Below, piece by piece: positions 7,350-9,963 of a stretch of 9,963 nucleotides of DNA (within the stretch, counting starts at the first letter, position 1; the number at the start of each line of letters is the position of its first letter). Origin of the DNA: Candidatus Rifleibacteriota bacterium (lineage in GTDB: Bacteria > UBP17 > UBA6191 > JACPRK01). The stretch covers positions 1-9,963 of the forward strand of contig JACQZL010000145.1 in NCBI GenBank assembly GCA_016213865.1, read 5' to 3'. The notes under the pieces are model-generated. The model worked only from the letters and a program-made list of their open reading frames with translations. It had not been told where the DNA came from and searched no databases. A program made the position numbers and the translations under genes.

Positions 7350-8654
7350 TCAGGTCCCGGGACGGCGTCTCGAGACGACGAGGAGAAGAAGCCCCGCGAA
7401 CGCCGCGAGGATGCCGGCGACACGCAACGACTTGACCGGCCCACGGGGGCGATGTTCGAGCACGGCCTGCCCCGGTTGCTCGGGGTTGTAGTAGACCGTC
7501 ACGAGCTTGCCCTTGGTCGCCTTCTTGACGCTCGGTTTGCTCGCCGTCCCCGGTGCATCAGGCGGTGCGCTGTCCACTTCGATGCTCCCGGAGTACTCCG
7601 CAGCGCGTGCCATGGCTTCGGCCTTGGTCATCGTGCTCAGGCCGTCCATCGAGCGGAGCTTCCCGTGGAAGCTCACACCGCCCACTGAGTAGCCATAGGT
7701 GACCAGCAGGACAGCCATGAACTTGTCGTCACCGGGCCGGCCACTGTAGAAGGGCACGACCTCGGTCGACTCCACCTTGCCCTCGACGCTGGGCCAGTGC
7801 GCGGTCAAGGATGTGTGCCGGACGACGAAGAACTCGGCGCCGAGGAGTCCGAACCCGAGGAACATGACGAGGGCTCCAGCGCGTCGCGTGCGAGAAGCGG
7901 ATTCGCCGGACCCGGGCTCTCGCGTTGTACCGGAGGAGACCTCAGCGGGAGCAGCCGCGCCGGGTTTCGACTCGTTCTCCGGCCCCGGGCGTCGGACCGA
8001 GGCTTCGATTCGGCTCCCGGAGCCGGGTGGAGTTGGACACCCCGTGCTCCGCACCGGGTCACCGAGAAGGCCACGCAGCACGTTCACGAACGACTCGGCC
8101 TTGGGAATGAGCGACAGGGGAATCGAGCCCCATGGAAAGACGGCGTCAAGCGTGACTGAAGTGCCCCGTCGAAACCGGATCGTCTCGTGCGCTCTGCTCG
8201 TGAGCCTTGCATCATTCAGAACGCTCTCAATCGGGATCGAGAGCCTCAACGCTGCATGGCTCCCGGCCGTGGGGCTCAAACCGGGTGTCGACCAGAGTGG
8301 CCCATTCTCACGGCCGACCGCGATCCAAATTCGCCGGTCGGTGATCGCGAACGCCGCCCGGTGGAACGACCTGAGCAAGTGCAAGTTCCACCGCCAGGCC
8401 CGTACGTTCGAAACAGTAGTCGCCGCCGCCAGAATTGACGCGGACACCCACAGCACGGCTGGCCATCCGCCTCTGGATGCCAGGACCAGGAAGAGCGCGG
8501 CAAAGAGGGCGCCGCCCGCGCCAAAGGTGACGTGACTGAATCTCGATTGCCGCTCCCATAGACTGGACTTCTCGAGGTCAGACTCGCCGAACCACAGGAG
8601 TTGCTCATCCGGCGTCAGTTCGGTTTCCAGCGCCTGTCTGAAGTCCTCCCGCAC
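7350..8654 (-). CDS. Membrane protein: bacterial PH-like domain fused to DUF3592
   Basis: The chosen start is GTG at 8654, preceded by GGAGA (8662-8666, 7-base spacer), giving 434 residues. Residues 1-200 look like a membrane-associated bacterial PH domain: LTPDEQLLWFGESD near 14-27, two hydrophobic helices at about 43-60 and 66-83, then the characteristic AITDRRIWIAVGR at 103-115 and a beta-rich remainder to about 197. A Pro/Gly/Ser/Glu-rich linker covers about 200-257. A third membrane helix lies at about 260-279, followed by a DUF3592 domain at 286-400 (HWPSVEGKVEST, VTYGYSVGGVSFHG, VTVYYNPEQPGQAVLEHR). The fourth helix is at about 412-428, before a basic end. DUF3592 has no established activity. 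The DUF3592 region carries an Ala/Ser/Pro/Lys-rich insert at about 360-383. The gene stands alone and antisense to its neighbours; its function is unknown. Confidence 0.8.
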   Translation of the reverse strand: MREDFRQALETELTPDEQLLWFGESDLEKSSLWERQSRFSHVTFGAGGALFAALFLVLASRGGWPAVLWVSASILAAATTVSNVRAWRWNLHLLRSFHRAAFAITDRRIWIAVGRENGPLWSTPGLSPTAGSHAALRLSIPIESVLNDARLTSRAHETIRFRRGTSVTLDAVFPWGSIPLSLIPKAESFVNVLRGLLGDPVRSTGCPTPPGSGSRIEASVRRPGPENESKPGAAAPAEVSSGTTREPGSGESASRTRRAGALVMFLGFGLLGAEFFVVRHTSLTAHWPSVEGKVESTEVVPFYSGRPGDDKFMAVLLVTYGYSVGGVSFHGKLRSMDGLSTMTKAEAMARAAEYSGSIEVDSAPPDAPGTASKPSVKKATKGKLVTVYYNPEQPGQAVLEHRPRGPVKSLRVAGILAAFAGLLLLVVSRRRPGT

Positions 8655-8955
8655 TGTGCTGTCTCCATTTGCCTGGCTCACTGCAAGGTCTGGTCGTGGC
8701 TCGCCCGTCCCTATGCTCCACCGGCGCCCCCAGCGCGTCAAGAACTCCTTGACGACCGTCTCGAGGTCGATCCCCGCTCGCAACTCGGCCGCGCGCAGCC
8801 TCACGTGCCCACTCGCGGGGGCAGCGCCGAGATCCGCGCGGCGTGGGCGAGTCGCCCGGGTCCATCCGGTGAGCGCTGATTCCTCGACAGGTTCCGGGGT
8901 TCCCTGGTGGCCTGGGAGTATTCCCTGGTGTGAAGCGGCCCTTTCGGGTGAGCAA
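8655..8955. other. Upstream region of the DUF3592 gene, with open but probably untranslated extension
   Basis: The minus-strand frame remains open to ATG 8969. Codons in 8700-8804 are strongly GC3-biased (33 of 35) and encode a plausible helical stretch (RLRAAELRAGIDLETVVKEF). This could be a relic of another gene, or a longer N-terminus starting at GTG 8804. Beyond 8804 the translation is Pro/Arg/Gly-rich and unconvincing. A 10-bp direct repeat TTCCCTGGTG occurs at 8900-8909 and 8921-8930. No clear promoter is seen. Confidence 0.4.
8662..8666 (-). promoter_or_regulatory. Ribosome binding site supporting GTG 8654
   Basis: GGAGA on the minus strand lies 7 bases before GTG 8654. The alternatives are GTG 8804, with only weak purine context, and ATG 8969, which sits in the loop of a palindromic repeat. 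Third-position G/C drops to 6 of 15 codons just upstream (8655-8699), as expected for a non-coding leader. Confidence 0.55.
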
Positions 8956-9044
8956 GGTAGAAGCGGCATCTTGCCGCTTCAGGCTCACCGCGGTGCCCGA
9001 AGTCGGTTGCCTTGCACTCGAAGCGGCTGGAAGCCGCTTCTACC
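8956..9044. repeat. Composite REP/BIME-like palindromic element
   Basis: Two perfect short hairpins face each other. The first, 8960-8980, has a 9-bp stem (GAAGCGGCA / TGCCGCTTC) with loop TCT. The second, 9020-9040, has a 9-bp stem (GAAGCGGCT / AGCCGCTTC) with loop GGA. The outer arms GGTAGAAGCGGC (8956-8967) and GCCGCTTCTACC (9033-9044) are a perfect 12-bp inverted repeat, so the whole 89 bases can also fold as one large hairpin. The arrangement is that of paired, oppositely oriented REP sequences, which are often spread by RAYT transposases; no RAYT gene is in the window. Confidence 0.75.
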
Positions 9045-9067
9045 CTCCTGGTATGAAAACGGACCTC

Positions 9068-9091
9068 ACGCGAAGACGCGAAGTCGCGAAG
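9068..9091. repeat. Tandem octamer repeat (ACGCGAAG)
   Basis: Three consecutive 8-base units ACGCGAAG, ACGCGAAG and TCGCGAAG are followed by a partial GAAG. An 8-base period would shift a reading frame, and no gene is supported here, so this is a non-coding microrepeat. It begins 24 bases after the palindromic element. Similar CGCGAAG arrays recur in intergenic regions of various bacteria, as far as I recall. Confidence 0.6.
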
Positions 9092-9322
9092 GAAGGTGCG
9101 GTCTACCCCACGGCCCAGAGCCCTACGGCCCGTTTTCACTTCCGGGGGCGTGCTGGCGGCCCGTCGTAGCTACGTTGAAAAGGGGACTCTGCCGACTCCC
9201 TGCCCGCTCTCCGGCCGGCGTTGCAGGGATGGGTGCCGGTCTGACACAACGGGCCCCGGGTGCCTGTCTTGCCGGCCGTGGACGCGGTCCGGCGGGGACT
9301 TCCGGCATCGAGGAGGCCCACC
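9092..9322. other. Leader/intergenic region before the GspE_N-like gene, with RBS
   Basis: No gene is supported here. AGGAGG at 9311-9316 lies 6 bases before ATG 9323, a strong Shine-Dalgarno sequence that fixes the start of the next gene. I see no clear -35/-10 pair. Confidence 0.5.
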
Positions 9323-9817
9323 ATGCCCACTCCCACGAACGTCCTTCAGATCTTGACGGATGCAGGGCTGCTCGACGAACCGGCCATCGACCGGATCCGG
9401 GCCTATGCCTCCGAGCATCAAGTGGACCTTGCCCACGTGGTGCTGGCCTTGGGCCTGGCCACCGAGGACGAGTTGGCGGCCGCCACTGCCCAGGTGTTCC
9501 GCCCGCCCTTCGTGCGTCAGGACGAGGTCCAGGTGGAGCCCGACGCCCTGCTCAGGATCCCGCGCAACCAGATGCTCAAGTACGGCATCCTCCCGGTCTC
9601 CGTGCGCAACAACGTGCTGACCGTGGTCACCTGCAACCCGGTCCACGTGCTCCAGATCGAGGCAGGCCTGGCCGGTCGCGGTCTTCGGTTGAAGAGCCTC
9701 GTCGTATCGCAGACGACCCTGAACCACCTCTTCGAGAAGTACATCCGTCATCTCCCGTACGCCAGCGTTCAGGAGGCCACGCGTTCGGCCTTCCTCAGCG
9801 GCTTTCAGGGCGGCTGA
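9323..9817 (+). CDS. Stand-alone GspE/PilB N-terminal (T2SSE_N/MshEN-like) domain protein
   Basis: The 164-residue protein starts at ATG 9323, with AGGAGG 6 bases upstream; the frame is open back to 9260 but the extension has no ribosome binding site. The order of elements matches the N-terminal domain of type II secretion and type IV pilus assembly ATPases. An alpha-helical half covers residues 6-60 (LQILTDAGLL, VLALGLATEDELAAATAQ). The beta-alpha half follows: PDALLRIPRNQMLKYGILPVS at 73-93, VLTVVTCNP at 98-106, and a final helix ending LFEKY near 136-140. These domains couple the ATPase to partner proteins, and some (MshEN) bind cyclic di-GMP. The Walker ATPase region is absent: the protein ends about 24 residues after the domain. 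No signal peptide or membrane helix is seen. It may be a regulatory or adaptor protein for a secretion, pilus or gliding machine encoded elsewhere; that role is inference. Confidence 0.8.
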   Translation: MPTPTNVLQILTDAGLLDEPAIDRIRAYASEHQVDLAHVVLALGLATEDELAAATAQVFRPPFVRQDEVQVEPDALLRIPRNQMLKYGILPVSVRNNVLTVVTCNPVHVLQIEAGLAGRGLRLKSLVVSQTTLNHLFEKYIRHLPYASVQEATRSAFLSGFQGG

Positions 9818-9963
9818 GCGCAACTTCGACAGGTCGCTTGGCAGATCGGGCCTATTGGTGCGGGATTCGCGGTTTTCGGCGCGGAAGGTTGGCACCACCC
9901 CCCTGCCGGGCATGCGGCTTCGAAGGCTCGGGAAGGAGCTGGACTCGCGGTGGTAGTTGGACC
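9818..9963. other. Downstream intergenic end of window
   Basis: No gene, hairpin with T-run or RNA gene is recognised. A purine-rich GGAAGGAG at 9931-9938, followed 11 bases later by GTG 9950, could be the start of a further gene cut by the window edge. Only a few codons are visible, so this is not called. Confidence 0.4.

Noticed and set aside
6549..7688. Single 379-codon plus-strand frame spanning the PKD and transposase remnants
   Set aside because: It joins a PKD end, a frameshifted nonsense stretch, a transposase tail and the antisense of the DUF3592 gene; it is an accidental fusion of relics.
9889..9907. Sigma-54-like TGGCAC ... TGC promoter
   Set aside because: The spacing between the GG and GC elements is 12 bases instead of the required 10, and the T of the -12 element is poorly matched.
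9931..9963. Start of a further gene (GGAAGGAG, then GTG 9950)
   Set aside because: Only about four codons are visible and the spacer of 11 bases is long; not enough to call.

Overview
The window is a high-GC bacterial segment (visibly around two thirds G+C, with strongly GC-biased third codon positions in the large gene). A kelch/Ig/PKD surface protein, a lone type II secretion/type IV pilus ATPase N-terminal domain, and short palindromic and tandem repeats between genes fit a large-genome environmental bacterium. Myxococcota or another deltaproteobacteria-like lineage, or Planctomycetota, are plausible. This is inference: no marker gene is present.

Positions 1-6192 hold one very large secreted or surface protein gene that runs in from outside the left edge. 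It is read in a single frame across the whole stretch but is cut by one in-frame TAA at 1174-1176, inside a kelch repeat. The upstream part (1-1176) carries kelch repeats and Ig-like modules. The downstream part (1222-6192) carries two more Ig-like modules, two CARDB-like modules and an array of PKD-type domains. It ends in a Gly-rich/Cys, hydrophobic, Arg-rich tail typical of C-terminal sorting signals. The gene therefore looks interrupted, mutated or mis-sequenced rather than like two genes.

Positions 6193-7349 contain no intact gene. Two decayed remnants lie here: a frameshifted fragment of another PKD protein (about 6480-6940), followed directly by the frameshifted C-terminal end of an IS91-like transposase (about 6985-7190). 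The flanks show nothing recognisable.

Positions 7350-8654 on the minus strand encode a membrane protein that joins an N-terminal bacterial PH-like domain to a C-terminal DUF3592 domain. Its best start is a GTG at 8654 with a Shine-Dalgarno sequence. The open frame continues to 8969, but that extension ends inside a palindromic repeat and is probably not translated.

Positions 8655-9322 are intergenic. They carry a 10-bp direct repeat, a composite REP/BIME-like palindrome pair (8956-9044) and a short tandem octamer repeat (9068-9091). At 9323-9817 a small soluble protein consists only of a GspE/PilB N-terminal-like domain. The remaining 146 bases show no gene.

The genes do not form an obvious operon or pathway. 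I see no convincing new multi-gene system. The most interesting points are the in-frame stop in the giant protein, its C-terminal sorting signal, the PH-DUF3592 fusion, the orphan GspE_N protein and the repeat-rich, remnant-rich intergenic regions.
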